Positions 1 through 9,473 of a stretch of DNA of 64,000 nucleotides are shown in pieces. The first letter of the stretch is position 1. Each line of letters opens with the position of its first letter. The DNA is from Opitutia bacterium (GTDB taxonomy: Bacteria; Verrucomicrobiota; Verrucomicrobiia; Opitutales; Opitutaceae). The translations under genes and the position numbers were made by a program. Where the stretch lies: NCBI GenBank assembly GCA_947475065.1, contig CANJLB010000009.1, forward strand, positions 35,581-99,580. Direction: 5' to 3'. Under the pieces are notes generated by a model. The model had not been told where the DNA came from and ran no database searches. It worked only from the letters and a program-made list of their open reading frames with translations.

Positions 1-26
1 AAAACGCGGCGGTGACTCCGGACGGC

Positions 27-1178
27 TCATTCATAGTAAAAGGTAAAGGTGAGCTCCTGCGACTCGCCGAGCAGCGCGATCATGTCGGCCGACCACGGGC
101 CGTAAGGCGCGGGCGAGATGATGCCACTAACGCAGGCTGTCCGCGCATCGGCGTTGCCGTTGCTCTCAATGGAAATGATCTTGGCAATCTCGCCAAGTGA
201 ATTGATGCGAAACGTGACCTGCACCCGTGTGCCGATCTCGGGATAAACAGGGCTCTGATCCACGATGCGATGCCATTGCCGGGCCACGGCATCGAAAAGC
301 CGCTGCAAGTATTCGCCGTGGCGGCTCCATTTTGCGTCGTAGGCGGTGATGCCGGTGCGGTTGGCACCGGTAAAATTGTTCACCAGCGGCGACGGGCGCG
401 TCCGCACGGCGGCGGTCGTGAGCTGTGGGCGCGGCTGCGGGCGCAACGGGTCTATCTGCACGGGCAGGCCGATGGTGAACCCGGTGTCGGCCGTCGCACC
501 GGGCCGGCCGTCCACGGGGTTCTGGCCGGCGGCAGGATTGGGGCCGGGTGTGGCGATCCCCGTGCCGATGGCGGCGGGAGTTTCCCCCTGCGCCTGCTCG
601 GTGCCGGGCAACGGCGCCTGCGGGCGGCGGGCGGACTGCTCTTCGCTGGCCGGTGTGGGTGGAGGCGACGGCGCGACGACGGGGAGCGGACGCGGTTCGG
701 CGAGTTCGCCGCTCACGATGGCGGCCGAAGGCTTGGCCGGGTCGCCCTTGACCGCCGGCGTGTCGCTCTTGCCGTCGGGCGTGGGGATGGGTTGCGCAGC
801 CTGCTGGTTTTGCGCCGCGATGTTGCTGGTCTGGTCGGGCACATTGTCGGGCGCGGCGGGATTCGCCTCGACAAATCTCGGCGGCGCGGGCGGCGGTGGC
901 ACCGGAACCGGCACGCCGGGCGCGGCCAGCTCATCCGGTGCGAGCTGGATCTCAAACGCCATTGCGCCACCGTCCGCCGGATCCGCCAGGCCCCCCGCCG
1001 GCACCTCGGGCCAGTGCAGCCGTTGCACAAGCGCCAGCAGCAACAGATGCACGAGCACCGTGCCGGCGACACCGATTTGCACCGCGCGTCTTTCCGTGTT
1101 AGCGGGCGCGCGCCGGCGTGACGTCGGCGGAAGGCGGACCGGCGGGGGCGGAAGAGGCAAAGTTGGCGGAGCAGACAT
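27..1178 (-). CDS. TonB-family C-terminal domain protein
   Basis: About 383 residues. A short cytoplasmic N-terminus precedes one hydrophobic segment (GTVLVHLLLLALV), then a long Pro/Ala-rich periplasmic spacer and a C-terminal roughly 90-residue domain containing VQVTFRINSLGEI, the layout of TonB/TolA-type proteins that span the periplasm and pass inner-membrane energy to the outer membrane. I start at the Met giving MSAPPTLPL, 22 bp after the maf stop on the same strand; a Met 16 codons upstream would overlap maf. No ExbB/ExbD genes are adjacent, so the energising partner must be elsewhere. The C-terminal domain is divergent, so a general cell-envelope spanning role is as likely as classical TonB function. 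Confidence 0.7.
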   Translation of the reverse strand: MSAPPTLPLPPPPVRLPPTSRRRAPANTERRAVQIGVAGTVLVHLLLLALVQRLHWPEVPAGGLADPADGGAMAFEIQLAPDELAAPGVPVPVPPPPAPPRFVEANPAAPDNVPDQTSNIAAQNQQAAQPIPTPDGKSDTPAVKGDPAKPSAAIVSGELAEPRPLPVVAPSPPPTPASEEQSARRPQAPLPGTEQAQGETPAAIGTGIATPGPNPAAGQNPVDGRPGATADTGFTIGLPVQIDPLRPQPRPQLTTAAVRTRPSPLVNNFTGANRTGITAYDAKWSRHGEYLQRLFDAVARQWHRIVDQSPVYPEIGTRVQVTFRINSLGEIAKIISIESNGNADARTACVSGIISPAPYGPWSADMIALLGESQELTFTFYYE

Positions 1179-1200
1179 GGACGGCGCAGGACGCGGGCGG

Positions 1201-1785
1201 TCAGACGGACAGACCCGCACGGGCAAAGAGTTGTTTCACGTTTTCCAGCGGCAGACCGATAATGTTGGTGAGCGACCCGGTGTGGCCTGAGACAATCAGC
1301 CCGCCCTGCTCCTGAATCGCGTAGCCACCGGCCTTGTCGAGCGTGTGCACCTGAGCGAGGTAGGCCTCGATCACGGCCTCGTCAAGCGTGCGAAAGGTCA
1401 CCTCGCTCGCCGCACAGTCGTCGAGGCGCAGCCCGCGCGCCGTGCAGCGCAGCGCCAGCCCGGTGAACACCGTGTGTGTGCGCCCGCTGAGGCGGCGCAG
1501 CATCGTCCGCGCCTCGGCGGCGTTATAGGGCTTGTTGAGTGCCGTGCCGTCGAGAAACACCGTCGTGTCCGCGCCAAGCACCAAGGTTTCCGGCCGGCGC
1601 GCGGCGACCCAGTCGGCCTTGAGCGCGGCGTTGCGGGCGACCATCACCCGCGGATCGGTCGCGGGGTTCTCGTGCTCCTCAACCGGTGCGATAACAACCT
1701 CAAACGGAACCCCGAGCCCCGCGAGCAGCTCGCGCCGGCGCGGCGAGGCGGAGGCGAGGATGAGACGGTTGGCCGGCGCGGTCAT
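1201..1785 (-). CDS. maf: Maf-like nucleotide pyrophosphatase
   Basis: 194 residues, normal length for the Maf/YhdE family, cytoplasmic nucleoside-triphosphate pyrophosphatases that hydrolyse dTTP/UTP or modified nucleotides and have been linked to septum control. The N-terminus [14 protein letters not shown] is the family signature; the mid-protein VLGADTTVF carries the catalytic Asp, and [10 protein letters not shown] and TNIIGLPL are the usual C-terminal blocks. The open frame extends far upstream, but the start at [14 protein letters not shown] fits the family. It is probably cotranscribed with the downstream TonB-like gene and is divergent from nadE, with about 100 bp between the two starts. 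Confidence 0.92.
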   Translation of the reverse strand: MTAPANRLILASASPRRRELLAGLGVPFEVVIAPVEEHENPATDPRVMVARNAALKADWVAARRPETLVLGADTTVFLDGTALNKPYNAAEARTMLRRLSGRTHTVFTGLALRCTARGLRLDDCAASEVTFRTLDEAVIEAYLAQVHTLDKAGGYAIQEQGGLIVSGHTGSLTNIIGLPLENVKQLFARAGLSV

Positions 1786-1887
1786 GCGCAGAAAGAAAAC
1801 GCGCCCCACCATCGTGCGCAAGCCGGGGTTCGCCACCCTCCTTTCTCCTTTCGCCCTTCTCCTTTCTCCGCTTACCTCATTCCGCCC

Positions 1888-3567
1888 ATGCGCCTCGGCC
1901 TCGCCCAGATCAACACCACCGTCGGCGACCTCGCCGGCAACCGCAGCCGCATTCTCGACGCGTATGCCGCGCTCGTCGCGCAGGGCGCGGAACTGATCGT
2001 TTTTCCCGAACTCGCTGTCTGCGGCTACCCGCCGCGCGACCTGCTGTTTCGGCGACAGTTTGTGTCCGACGTGGAGGCATCGCTGCGTGAAATCGCCGCC
2101 GCCGTCGGCGACGTGCCCGCCCTGGCCGGCACCGTCATTCCGAACCCCGCGCCCGGCGGCCGCCGCTTTTTCAACGTCGCCGCACTCTGCCGGAACGGTC
2201 AGGTCGAGGCCATCGCCCGCAAATGCCTGCTGCCGACTTACGATGTGTTTGACGAAGACCGCTACTTCGAGCCGGCCCCCACGCCGACCGTCCTCGTGAT
2301 CGCCGGCCGCAAAATCGGCGTCACCATCTGCGAGGATATCTGGACGAATCCCGCACTCGGCGCGGCGGCGCGCTACCATTTCGATCCGGTGAAGGCGCTC
2401 GCCGCACAAAAAATCGACGTCATGGTCAACCTCTCCGCGAGCCCGTGGCATCACGGCAAGGAGGCCTTGCGCCGCCAGCTCGTGCCGGACGCCGCCCGTG
2501 CGCTCGGCTGCCCCGTCGCCTACGTCAATGCCATCGGCGGCAACGACGAACTCGTCTTCGACGGACGCAGCCTTGTGGCCGACGCACAAGGAAACATCAC
2601 GGCGCAACTCGCGGCCTTCGCAGAAGAGCTGCGCGTGCTGGAGGCTCCATGTGGGCGGGATGCCCCCACCCCGCTTTCCCCATCGGCGGGTGAGGGCACC
2701 CGCCCCACATCTCAATCAACGGATGGTGGCATCCCCGACGTCCACGCCGCGCTGGTGCTGGGCCTACGTGACTATGCGCACAAGTGCGGATTCAAACAGG
2801 CGCTCGTCGCGCTCTCGGGCGGGATTGATTCCGCAGTGGTTGCGGTGCTCGCGGCCGAGGCGCTTGGCGCGGCCAACGTCATCGGCGTCTCCCTGCCCTC
2901 CCACATTTCCTCACAGCACTCACAGGACGACGCCCTCGCCCTTGCGAAAAACCTCGGCCTCCGCTTCGAGACGGTCCGCATCGCCGACACCGTGATGGAA
3001 TCCGAAAAAGCCCTGTGGCACCTCTTCGCCAGCCGTCCGCGTGACGTGACCGAGGAAAATTTGCAGGCTCGCGTGCGCGGTGTCCTGATGATGGCACTCT
3101 CCAACAAGCTCGGCGCTCTCCTGCTCACCACGGGGAACAAGAGCGAGGTCGCCGTCGGCTATTGCACGCTTTACGGCGACATGTGCGGCGGCCTCGCGGT
3201 CATCAGCGATGTGTTCAAGACGCAGATCTACGCCCTCGCCCGCTGGATCAACCGCGAGAAGGAAATCATCCCGGCCAACACTCTGACCAAGCCCCCGAGC
3301 GCCGAACTGCGCCCCGGTCAGCTTGATCAGGACAGCCTTCCGCCCTACGACGTGCTCGACGCCCTCCTGCAAGGCTATGTGGAGGAAGGCCTCTCGTGCC
3401 GCGATCTCGTTACACGCGGCTTCGCCGAGACTGTGGTCACCGACATCACGCGCAAGGTGGATCTCAGTGAATACAAGCGCAAGCAGGCCGCCCCCGGACT
3501 GAAAATTACCCCCCTCGCCTTCGGCGTCGGCCGCCGGATTCCCATCGTGCAGAAATATGCGGGCTGA
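1888..3567 (+). CDS. nadE: Glutamine-dependent NAD+ synthetase
   Basis: 559 residues. The N-terminal carbon-nitrogen hydrolase (glutaminase) domain, about 1-250, shows the Glu-Lys-Cys triad in [26 protein letters not shown] and VTICEDIW. The C-terminal synthetase domain, from about 290, carries the ATP-binding loop [10 protein letters not shown] and [14 protein letters not shown]. It makes NAD+ from deamido-NAD+, ATP and glutamine-derived ammonia in the last step of NAD synthesis. The frame is open much further upstream, but the Met of [18 protein letters not shown] is the family start. The interdomain linker contains a 64-bp inverted-repeat element (2648-2711) read in frame. The gene stands alone, divergent from maf. 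Confidence 0.95.
   Translation: MRLGLAQINTTVGDLAGNRSRILDAYAALVAQGAELIVFPELAVCGYPPRDLLFRRQFVSDVEASLREIAAAVGDVPALAGTVIPNPAPGGRRFFNVAALCRNGQVEAIARKCLLPTYDVFDEDRYFEPAPTPTVLVIAGRKIGVTICEDIWTNPALGAAARYHFDPVKALAAQKIDVMVNLSASPWHHGKEALRRQLVPDAARALGCPVAYVNAIGGNDELVFDGRSLVADAQGNITAQLAAFAEELRVLEAPCGRDAPTPLSPSAGEGTRPTSQSTDGGIPDVHAALVLGLRDYAHKCGFKQALVALSGGIDSAVVAVLAAEALGAANVIGVSLPSHISSQHSQDDALALAKNLGLRFETVRIADTVMESEKALWHLFASRPRDVTEENLQARVRGVLMMALSNKLGALLLTTGNKSEVAVGYCTLYGDMCGGLAVISDVFKTQIYALARWINREKEIIPANTLTKPPSAELRPGQLDQDSLPPYDVLDALLQGYVEEGLSCRDLVTRGFAETVVTDITRKVDLSEYKRKQAAPGLKITPLAFGVGRRIPIVQKYAG
2648..2711. repeat. REP-like palindrome inside nadE
   Basis: Two arms of about 24 bp (2648-2671 and 2688-2711) are near-perfect reverse complements, allowing one gap and a few mismatches. 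They flank a 16-base loop, and the element is translated in frame as a Pro/Ser/Gly-rich insert between the glutaminase and synthetase domains of NadE. A REP or transposon-derived origin is inferred from structure only. Confidence 0.75.
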
Positions 3568-3613
3568 ATGGTTCTGGAATCACGCGTCGCAAGATGCGAG
3601 CCAGCTGAGGCTC

Positions 3614-4513
3614 TTATGTCAGCATCAGCCAAAACGCTATGGCAGCGGCGTAGAGGGCGAGGTACGAGGCGGCGCGGCCAAGGAGAGGGTTCAGTTCCTC
3701 CGGCATACGCGCGCGGCGTAGCGCGACAATCTGGCGCGACGCCAGCACGCCGAACACCGCCACCAGCAGCCAGGTCCAGCCCGCGTGGCCGAGCCCGCGG
3801 GCAGCGAGCACCGGCGGCACGACGAGCGCCCACAAGTGCGCAAGGCCAAACTGGAGGCGGGCGAGCTTGCGGCCGTAACGGACGACGAGCGTGCGCTTGC
3901 ACGCACGCCGGTCGGTCTCTGCGTCGCGGTAATTGTTCACAAGAAGAATGTTGGCCGCCAGCGCGCCGACTCCCGCGCCGAGGAGAAGCGCGTCGGCCCC
4001 CACCCAGCCGGCCTGCACGAAGTGTGTCGCACCGACAGCGACAAGGCCAAAGAAAATGAAGACAAACACATCGCCCAGCCCGTTGTAGCCGAGCGGCCAC
4101 GGTCCGCCCGTATAGGCATAGCCACAGAGAATGCTCAGAAGGCCGATTAGGAGCAAGGGCCAGCCGCCGTAGGGCAGAAGCGTCAGCCCGGCGAGAAAGG
4201 CGGCGGCAAAAGTGGCGGCCATCGCGGCGCGCATAACGCCGGGGCGGACGAGGCCGGCGGCGACGGCGCGGCGCGGGCCGACGCGCGCGGCGGTGTCGGC
4301 GCCCTTGACGAAGTCGTAGTAGTCGTTGGCGAAGTTGGTGCCGACCTGAACGAGCAGTGCGAACGCGAGGCAGCCGAACGCGGCGGGCGGAAGAAATTTC
4401 CCCTCGCGCCAGGCGAGCGCGGAGCCGGCGAGCACCGGCGCGACCGCGGCGGGCAGCGTGCGCGGCCGGGCGGCGGCGAGCCAGACGGACAGGGTTGACG
4501 GCGGACGATCCAC
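3614..4513 (-). CDS. menA: 1,4-dihydroxy-2-naphthoate polyprenyltransferase
   Basis: 299 residues, a polytopic UbiA-superfamily prenyltransferase with about eight or nine hydrophobic segments. The two Asp-rich prenyl-diphosphate binding motifs are NDYYDFVKGAD (about residue 63) and NNYRDAETDRRACKRTL (about 193), the MenA pattern. In the inner membrane it attaches the polyprenyl tail to DHNA to give demethylmenaquinone, so the organism probably respires with menaquinone. No other men gene is nearby. It lies 16 bp downstream of a membrane protein gene on the same strand and is probably cotranscribed with it. The 3' end faces nadE across 46 bp. Confidence 0.92.
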   Translation of the reverse strand: MDRPPSTLSVWLAAARPRTLPAAVAPVLAGSALAWREGKFLPPAAFGCLAFALLVQVGTNFANDYYDFVKGADTAARVGPRRAVAAGLVRPGVMRAAMAATFAAAFLAGLTLLPYGGWPLLLIGLLSILCGYAYTGGPWPLGYNGLGDVFVFIFFGLVAVGATHFVQAGWVGADALLLGAGVGALAANILLVNNYRDAETDRRACKRTLVVRYGRKLARLQFGLAHLWALVVPPVLAARGLGHAGWTWLLVAVFGVLASRQIVALRRARMPEELNPLLGRAASYLALYAAAIAFWLMLT

Positions 4514-4529
4514 GGCGACGGCGGCGCCC

Positions 4530-5270
4530 TCAGGACGCCGAGGACGAAGGCCCGGCGATGATCTTGGTCTTTTTCGTGAACTGAGCGAGCCGTCGCTTGA
4601 GGGCGATGCTCAAGAACACCGGCAGCAGCGTCAGGCCGCCCGCAATGAGCACCTTGTGCGGAGGCTGGCCGAAAACCAGGGCGGCGATAACCTCAAAGCA
4701 GCCGAAGACCGCAAGCATCACCCCGGCCGACGGCAGCAGGACATTGAACACCCACGCGAGCAAGATGGCCGCGAGCGCAGCCTTGAGGCCGATCAGCCCG
4801 AAAGAGAGGCCTTGCAAGTAAAAAATGGGCGCGAACATCGAGAGCTTTTTCTCAAAACGAAACATCTGCACGGTCAGTCCGACGAGCAGGACGAACACTT
4901 TGAGGCCGAGGATCAGTTTCAAGGTCAGCGGCTCCGGCGGCACGGCAGCCGGGACAAATGCCTCCACGCCCGCGAACAACATGCCGCCGACCGCCGCGCC
5001 ACCGGCCAGCGCACGCAGGAGGTCTACCCAATTGCGCGCCTTGCCGAGCTCCTCTCCCAACCAGACCGACAGGTCGCCCGGCTGACGCTCCCGGGTCGGC
5101 GCCCACTCGCGCGAGCGCGATCCGCGCACCCGTCGGCCAATGGCCCCGATCCGCAGCCATTGGCGCGGAAACCATAGCAGCAGCAGGGCGGGAAGCAGAC
5201 AGACAAGATCAAGTTTGACAGAGAAAACAGTGACAATCACACAACAAACGAAACCGATGCAGGGAGCCAT
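4530..5270 (-). CDS. Predicted integral membrane protein
   Basis: 246 residues that I do not assign to a named family. It begins with a hydrophobic stretch (about 5-33), followed by an Arg-rich region, a segment containing WLGEELGKARNWVDLLRAL, and four or five further membrane helices between about 85 and 225, ending in a basic tail. The gene precedes menA by 16 bp on the same strand, so the two may be cotranscribed, but nothing in the sequence shows a role in quinone synthesis. The start is the first Met of the frame; an internal start cannot be excluded. Confidence 0.6.
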   Translation of the reverse strand: MAPCIGFVCCVIVTVFSVKLDLVCLLPALLLLWFPRQWLRIGAIGRRVRGSRSREWAPTRERQPGDLSVWLGEELGKARNWVDLLRALAGGAAVGGMLFAGVEAFVPAAVPPEPLTLKLILGLKVFVLLVGLTVQMFRFEKKLSMFAPIFYLQGLSFGLIGLKAALAAILLAWVFNVLLPSAGVMLAVFGCFEVIAALVFGQPPHKVLIAGGLTLLPVFLSIALKRRLAQFTKKTKIIAGPSSSAS

Positions 5271-5448
5271 GACAAGCCCTCGTGCGGGCGAGGGACGTTT
5301 TCCATCCCGTATGGAAGATCATTCTGTCCGCCAGTTGTGCAATGGCCTGCGTCACCTGAACGGCGCGTTGGGCCAATGTGCCTGCAAACCCATGCCACCG
5401 GCCCGGAGGTGTGCACCGATCCGGCGCGGCGAGACGACGCCTCCCCGC

Positions 5449-6756
5449 TTAAGGCGAGCCGAGGATCATCCCGGCGCCGACGGTGGCGTTGGTAAACTCG
5501 TCCACGAGGATGAAGCTGCCGGTCGCACGGTTGCGCTCATAGGAGTCGCAGAGGAGCGGCACGGCGGTGCGGAGCTGCACGCGGCCGATGTCATTCATCC
5601 CGATATCGAGATCGCCCTCAGCTTTGTGCAGCGTGTTGACATCTATCTTGTAGCGGACGGTTTTCACGACGCAGCGCGCCTCGCGCGTGGTGTGGCGGAT
5701 GAGATATTTGCCGCCGGGCTGGAGTTTCTTCTCCGAAAACCAGCACAGCCGCGCCTCGATGTCCTGGCTGACGTGCGGCGGGTTGTTGGCCTTGGTGATC
5801 ATATCGCCCCTCGAAAGATCAATCTCGTCGGCGAGCGTCATCACGACGGACATGGGCGAAAACGCCTCGGCCAGCTCACCACCCGGACCATGAATCGCCT
5901 TGATGCGCGAGGTGAGCCCGGAAGGCAGCGCGACGATTTCGTCGCCAGGCTTGAACACGCCGCCCGCCACGCGGCCGGCGAAACCGCGGAAGTCGTGAAA
6001 GTCGTCGTGGTTGGGGCGGATGACCGTCTGCACAGGGAAGCGGGCGTCCACATGGTTATGGTCGCTGCCAATGTAAACTGTCTCGAGGGTGTAGAGCAGT
6101 GCGCCGCCCTGATACCACGGCAGGTTAGCGGACTTGTCCACGACGTTGTCGCCGTGCAACGCGGAGATGGGGATAAACTTGATGTCGGGCACGTCGAGCC
6201 GTGAGGCGAATTCCGTGAACTGCGCCACGATCTCATTGAAGCGCGTCTCGCTCCAGTCCACGAGGTCCATCTTGTTGACGCACACGACGAGGTGCGGGAT
6301 GCGGAGGAGCGAGGCGATGATCGAATGACGGCGGGTCTGCTCAATGACGCCCTTGCGCGCATCAATGAGGATGATGGCGAGGTTGGCGGTGGACGCCCCG
6401 GTCACCATGTTGCGCGTGTACTGGATATGGCCAGGCGTGTCGGCGATGATGAACTTGCGGCGCGGCGTGGCGAAATAACGGTAGGCGACGTCGATGGTGA
6501 TGCCCTGCTCACGCTCGGCGCGGAGACCATCGGTGAGGAGCGCGAGGTTGAGATTCTCCTCGCCGCGCTGCTCGGTGGCGCGCTCGATGGCCTCAAGCTG
6601 GTCTTCAAAGATGGCCTTCGAGTCGTAGAGCAGGCGGCCGATGAGCGTGGACTTCCCGTCGTCCACGCTGCCCGCCGTGGTGAAGCGGAGCAGGTCCATG
6701 GCGAGGTAGTGCTGGTCGGTGTGGGGGACGGGAGCGGTGGTGTAGTCGGCGGACAT
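5449..6756 (-). CDS. cysN: Sulfate adenylyltransferase subunit 1 (GTPase)
   Basis: 435 residues, an EF-Tu-like GTPase. Visible motifs are the P-loop in GSVDDGKSTLIGRLLYDSK (about 30-48), the DTPGH switch II motif, and NKMDLV for guanine recognition, followed by beta-barrel domains. With CysD it forms the ATP sulfurylase that turns sulfate and ATP into APS, with GTP hydrolysis driving the reaction. The length matches stand-alone CysN, not the CysNC fusion, and a separate cysC is present, so the three activities are split. It is the last gene of cysC-cysD-cysN, about 80 bp after cysD. Confidence 0.96.
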   Translation of the reverse strand: MSADYTTAPVPHTDQHYLAMDLLRFTTAGSVDDGKSTLIGRLLYDSKAIFEDQLEAIERATEQRGEENLNLALLTDGLRAEREQGITIDVAYRYFATPRRKFIIADTPGHIQYTRNMVTGASTANLAIILIDARKGVIEQTRRHSIIASLLRIPHLVVCVNKMDLVDWSETRFNEIVAQFTEFASRLDVPDIKFIPISALHGDNVVDKSANLPWYQGGALLYTLETVYIGSDHNHVDARFPVQTVIRPNHDDFHDFRGFAGRVAGGVFKPGDEIVALPSGLTSRIKAIHGPGGELAEAFSPMSVVMTLADEIDLSRGDMITKANNPPHVSQDIEARLCWFSEKKLQPGGKYLIRHTTREARCVVKTVRYKIDVNTLHKAEGDLDIGMNDIGRVQLRTAVPLLCDSYERNRATGSFILVDEFTNATVGAGMILGSP

Positions 6757-6838
6757 GGTTTTTAGCTCAAAAGCGCGAATGGGCGGAGACGCAAAGATTC
6801 AGAAAGAGGTGAAGTTGGGCCGAGCCAAAGCGGGTTCA

Positions 6839-7744
6839 TCAGAAATAACCGGCCTTCTTGCGGTCTTCCATCGCGGCTTCCGAACGCTTGTCGTCGGCCC
6901 GGGTGCCGCGCTCGGTCTGGCGGGCGCTGGCGACCTCCTGGATGATCTCTGCGAGCGTGGACGCGTTGCTCAGCACCGCACCGGTGCAGGTCGCATCGCC
7001 GACGGTGCGGAATCGCACGCGCCGGGTCTCCCATTTTTCGCCGGGCAGCAGCGTGATCCACGGCGACCGGGCGAGCAGCGTGCCGTTGCGGTTCACAATC
7101 TCACGGTCATGCGCAAAGTAGATGCTAGGGATGGCGAGGTTTTCGCGGGCGATGTATTGCCACACGTCCATCTCGGTCCAGTTCGAGAGCGGGAAGACGC
7201 GAAAATTTTCGCCGACGTGCTTTCGGCCGTTGAACAGGTTCCACAGCTCGGGGCGCTGGTTTTTCGGATCCCACTGGCCGAACTCGTCGCGGGCCGAGAA
7301 AATCCGCTCCTTGGCGCGCGCCTTTTCCTCGTCGCGCCGCCCGCCGCCCAGACTGGCGTCGAACTTGAACTCCGCAATGGTATCGAGCAGCGTCACGGTC
7401 TGAAGCCCGTTGCGCGAGGGATTGGGTCCTTTCTCCTCGGTGGCCCGGCCGGCCCTGATCGAGGCTTCCACGGAACCGACGATCAGCCGCGCGGCGGTCT
7501 CGGCGACCAATTGGTCGCGAAACGTCATCGTCTCCGGGAAATTGTGGCCGGTGTCAATGTGAACGAGGGGAAACGGAAATTTCGCGGGCCAAAATGCCTT
7601 CTGGGCCAGCTTCACCATCACAATGGAGTCCTTGCCGCCGGAGAACAACAGGGAGGGCCGCTCGAACTGGGCGGCGAACTCACGGATGATAAAAATGGCC
7701 TCGTGCTCAAGCTGGGCAACGTGGGACAGGTTGTATGAACTCAT
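6839..7744 (-). CDS. cysD: Sulfate adenylyltransferase subunit 2
   Basis: 301 residues, the catalytic subunit of ATP sulfurylase and a member of the PAPS reductase-like ATP pyrophosphatase superfamily. The PP-loop is LLFSGGKDSIVMVKLA (about 32-47), followed by HIDTGHNFPE and, near the C-terminus, RFRTVGDATCTGAV. It works with CysN on sulfate and ATP. The C-terminus ends in RKKAGYF, typical of CysD. It is the middle gene of cysC-cysD-cysN, starting 73 bp after cysC. It serves assimilatory sulfate activation, possibly also supplying PAPS for sulfation. Confidence 0.96.
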   Translation of the reverse strand: MSSYNLSHVAQLEHEAIFIIREFAAQFERPSLLFSGGKDSIVMVKLAQKAFWPAKFPFPLVHIDTGHNFPETMTFRDQLVAETAARLIVGSVEASIRAGRATEEKGPNPSRNGLQTVTLLDTIAEFKFDASLGGGRRDEEKARAKERIFSARDEFGQWDPKNQRPELWNLFNGRKHVGENFRVFPLSNWTEMDVWQYIARENLAIPSIYFAHDREIVNRNGTLLARSPWITLLPGEKWETRRVRFRTVGDATCTGAVLSNASTLAEIIQEVASARQTERGTRADDKRSEAAMEDRKKAGYF

Positions 7745-7817
7745 GGATTTTTATAACGCAAGGACGCGGGGCCGCAGAAGCCCGAAGTGCGGAACGGAAG
7801 GAGGAAAGTGGAAAAGC

Positions 7818-8435
7818 TCAAGGACGGAGGCGAGGGAGAACGGCGGCATGAAGCCGGTCGAGCGTGACGGCGGGCGGCGCGGCCTCGGTGTCAAGCACCA
7901 GCGCGCCGTCGCTGTCGGCCGGCGGCTCGAAGGCCGAGTCGCGGCCGGTGAACTGCGCAACGCCACCCGCGCCGGCCTTGGCATAAAGCCCCTTCGGGTC
8001 GCGCCGCGCGCACGTCTCGAACGACGCGGCGACATAGATCTCCGCGAAATCATCCGCGCCGATGATCTCGCGTGCGAGCCGCCGGTGCGCGCGCAGCGGG
8101 GTGATAAACGCACAGAGCACCACCACGCCCGCCTGCACAAAGAGTTTCGCCGCCTCGGCGACACGACGGATGTTCTCGGCCCGGTCGGCGTCGGCGAAGC
8201 CGAGATCACGGTTGAGGCCGGTCCGGACATTGTCGCCGTCGAGCAGGTGGGTCGTGAAGCCCTCGGCATGCAGACGGCGCTCCAGCGCGACGGCCAGTGT
8301 GCTCTTGCCGGAGCCGGACAAGCCGTAGAGCCAGAGCGCCCGCCCGTGCTGGCGCAGCCGCGCCTCCTTGGTGGCGCGGTCGAGCACGCGGTCGAATATG
8401 GGATGCAGGTCGGCCTGTGACGCGGGCGTTGGCAT
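7818..8435 (-). CDS. cysC: Adenylyl-sulfate (APS) kinase
   Basis: 205 residues, usual length. The Walker A motif is GLSGSGKST (about 39-47); LLDGDNVRTGLNRDLGF is the APS-binding block and DPKGLYAKA the late conserved loop. It phosphorylates APS to PAPS. It is the first gene of the operon and is followed by cysD then cysN. Putting the kinase first as a separate enzyme is less common than a CysN-CysC fusion. No cysH or sulfite reductase gene is in the window. Confidence 0.95.
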   Translation of the reverse strand: MPTPASQADLHPIFDRVLDRATKEARLRQHGRALWLYGLSGSGKSTLAVALERRLHAEGFTTHLLDGDNVRTGLNRDLGFADADRAENIRRVAEAAKLFVQAGVVVLCAFITPLRAHRRLAREIIGADDFAEIYVAASFETCARRDPKGLYAKAGAGGVAQFTGRDSAFEPPADSDGALVLDTEAAPPAVTLDRLHAAVLPRLRP

Positions 8436-8585
8436 TTGGCGGACGGTCAGCCTCTAAAACCGCTCCGCCCCGCGCAAGCCCAAATGCCAGTGGCCGGGCA
8501 AGCCGCCGGCCAGCCAGCCTATTACGCACCGCCGGAAGGTGAAGCGCAGGGACCTCAAGTTGCCCCACCGACAGCCACACCTTGC

Positions 8586-9473
8586 TCAGGGCTGGAAGGC
8601 TTTTTCCGGAGGAATGCCGAGCTGTTTTTCCAGCTCGCGGATGTGACCGAGCACGTTGCTGGCCGCGGCGGCAGCGATCTCGTCTTCCGAGGGTGGCGGA
8701 GTTTTTTTCGGCATCCGGGCATAGCCGAGATCGTCGGGTGCCTTGGGCAGCGTCGGATAAAGTTTGACCCAGGCAGCATAGGCCTCTTCTGGGCGCCCGG
8801 CTTCCCCAAGAAAGATCGCGTGGACGCGGGCCAGAAAATAGGGCGCGTGCGGCTGCTCGCTGGCGACGCGGTAAAGCTCCGCCGCACGCAGCAGCTCCTC
8901 CCGTGCTCCGGCCGGGTCTGTGCCTTTGATGCGTTGAGCGAGCATCTGGCGGATGAACCCCATCTTAAAGTAGAGCGACCACGCGTGCGGGTGGAAACGC
9001 CGTGCGTCCTCGAGAAACGCGAGGCCGAGCGCCGCCTGCTCGCGGTCAATCTGCGCCTGCCGGGCCTTTGGCACCTTCGTGAAACCGCCTGCCTCATTGA
9101 TGCGCCAGTTGGACATATCGAGCGCGATCATGCTGCCGCCGTTAAGCCAGAAATAGAGCGAGCGCGGGTCCACGATGGTGGCGAGCTTGAGGCCGGCGAT
9201 GGTCGCGGGCAGGCGCTCGTCCTCCCAGTCCATGGCCGCCTTGAGGAAAAGAAAATCGGCGACCAGGGTCCGGAAGCCGCCGAGCAGGCCGACCGTCACA
9301 CCCTGCCCGAGCACGTCAGCGAGCGAGTCCAGCCGCAGCTCGGGCTCGTCCTTCAGCAACTCCTGGCGGATGGGGCCGTCCAGCGGCTGCATGGCCCAGC
9401 CGGTCGCAGCCAGCACGGCGACGATCACCAGCCCGGTACGGAACGGGCGCGGCAGGACGAGGCTAGATTTCAC
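8586..9473 (-). CDS. Membrane-anchored protein of the ABC operon, TPR-like
   Basis: About 295 residues from a GTG start that overlaps the stop of the upstream permease by 11 bp (an alternative Met lies 45 bp further upstream inside the permease). One N-terminal hydrophobic segment (TGLVIVAVLAATGWAM) acts as membrane anchor or signal. The rest is soluble and rich in Ala/Glu helices with spacing suggestive of tetratricopeptide-like repeats, for example REELLRAAELYRVASEQP and GRPEEAYAAWVKLYP. I do not recognise a named family. It is the last gene of acylphosphatase/ATPase/permease/this gene, so it probably acts with the transporter outside or at the membrane. Confidence 0.6.
   Translation of the reverse strand: MKSSLVLPRPFRTGLVIVAVLAATGWAMQPLDGPIRQELLKDEPELRLDSLADVLGQGVTVGLLGGFRTLVADFLFLKAAMDWEDERLPATIAGLKLATIVDPRSLYFWLNGGSMIALDMSNWRINEAGGFTKVPKARQAQIDREQAALGLAFLEDARRFHPHAWSLYFKMGFIRQMLAQRIKGTDPAGAREELLRAAELYRVASEQPHAPYFLARVHAIFLGEAGRPEEAYAAWVKLYPTLPKAPDDLGYARMPKKTPPPSEDEIAAAAASNVLGHIRELEKQLGIPPEKAFQP

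Noticed and set aside
1201..2715. A 504-residue reading frame on the minus strand through nadE
   Set aside because: Only its last 194 codons are Maf; the rest is a composition-driven shadow of nadE.
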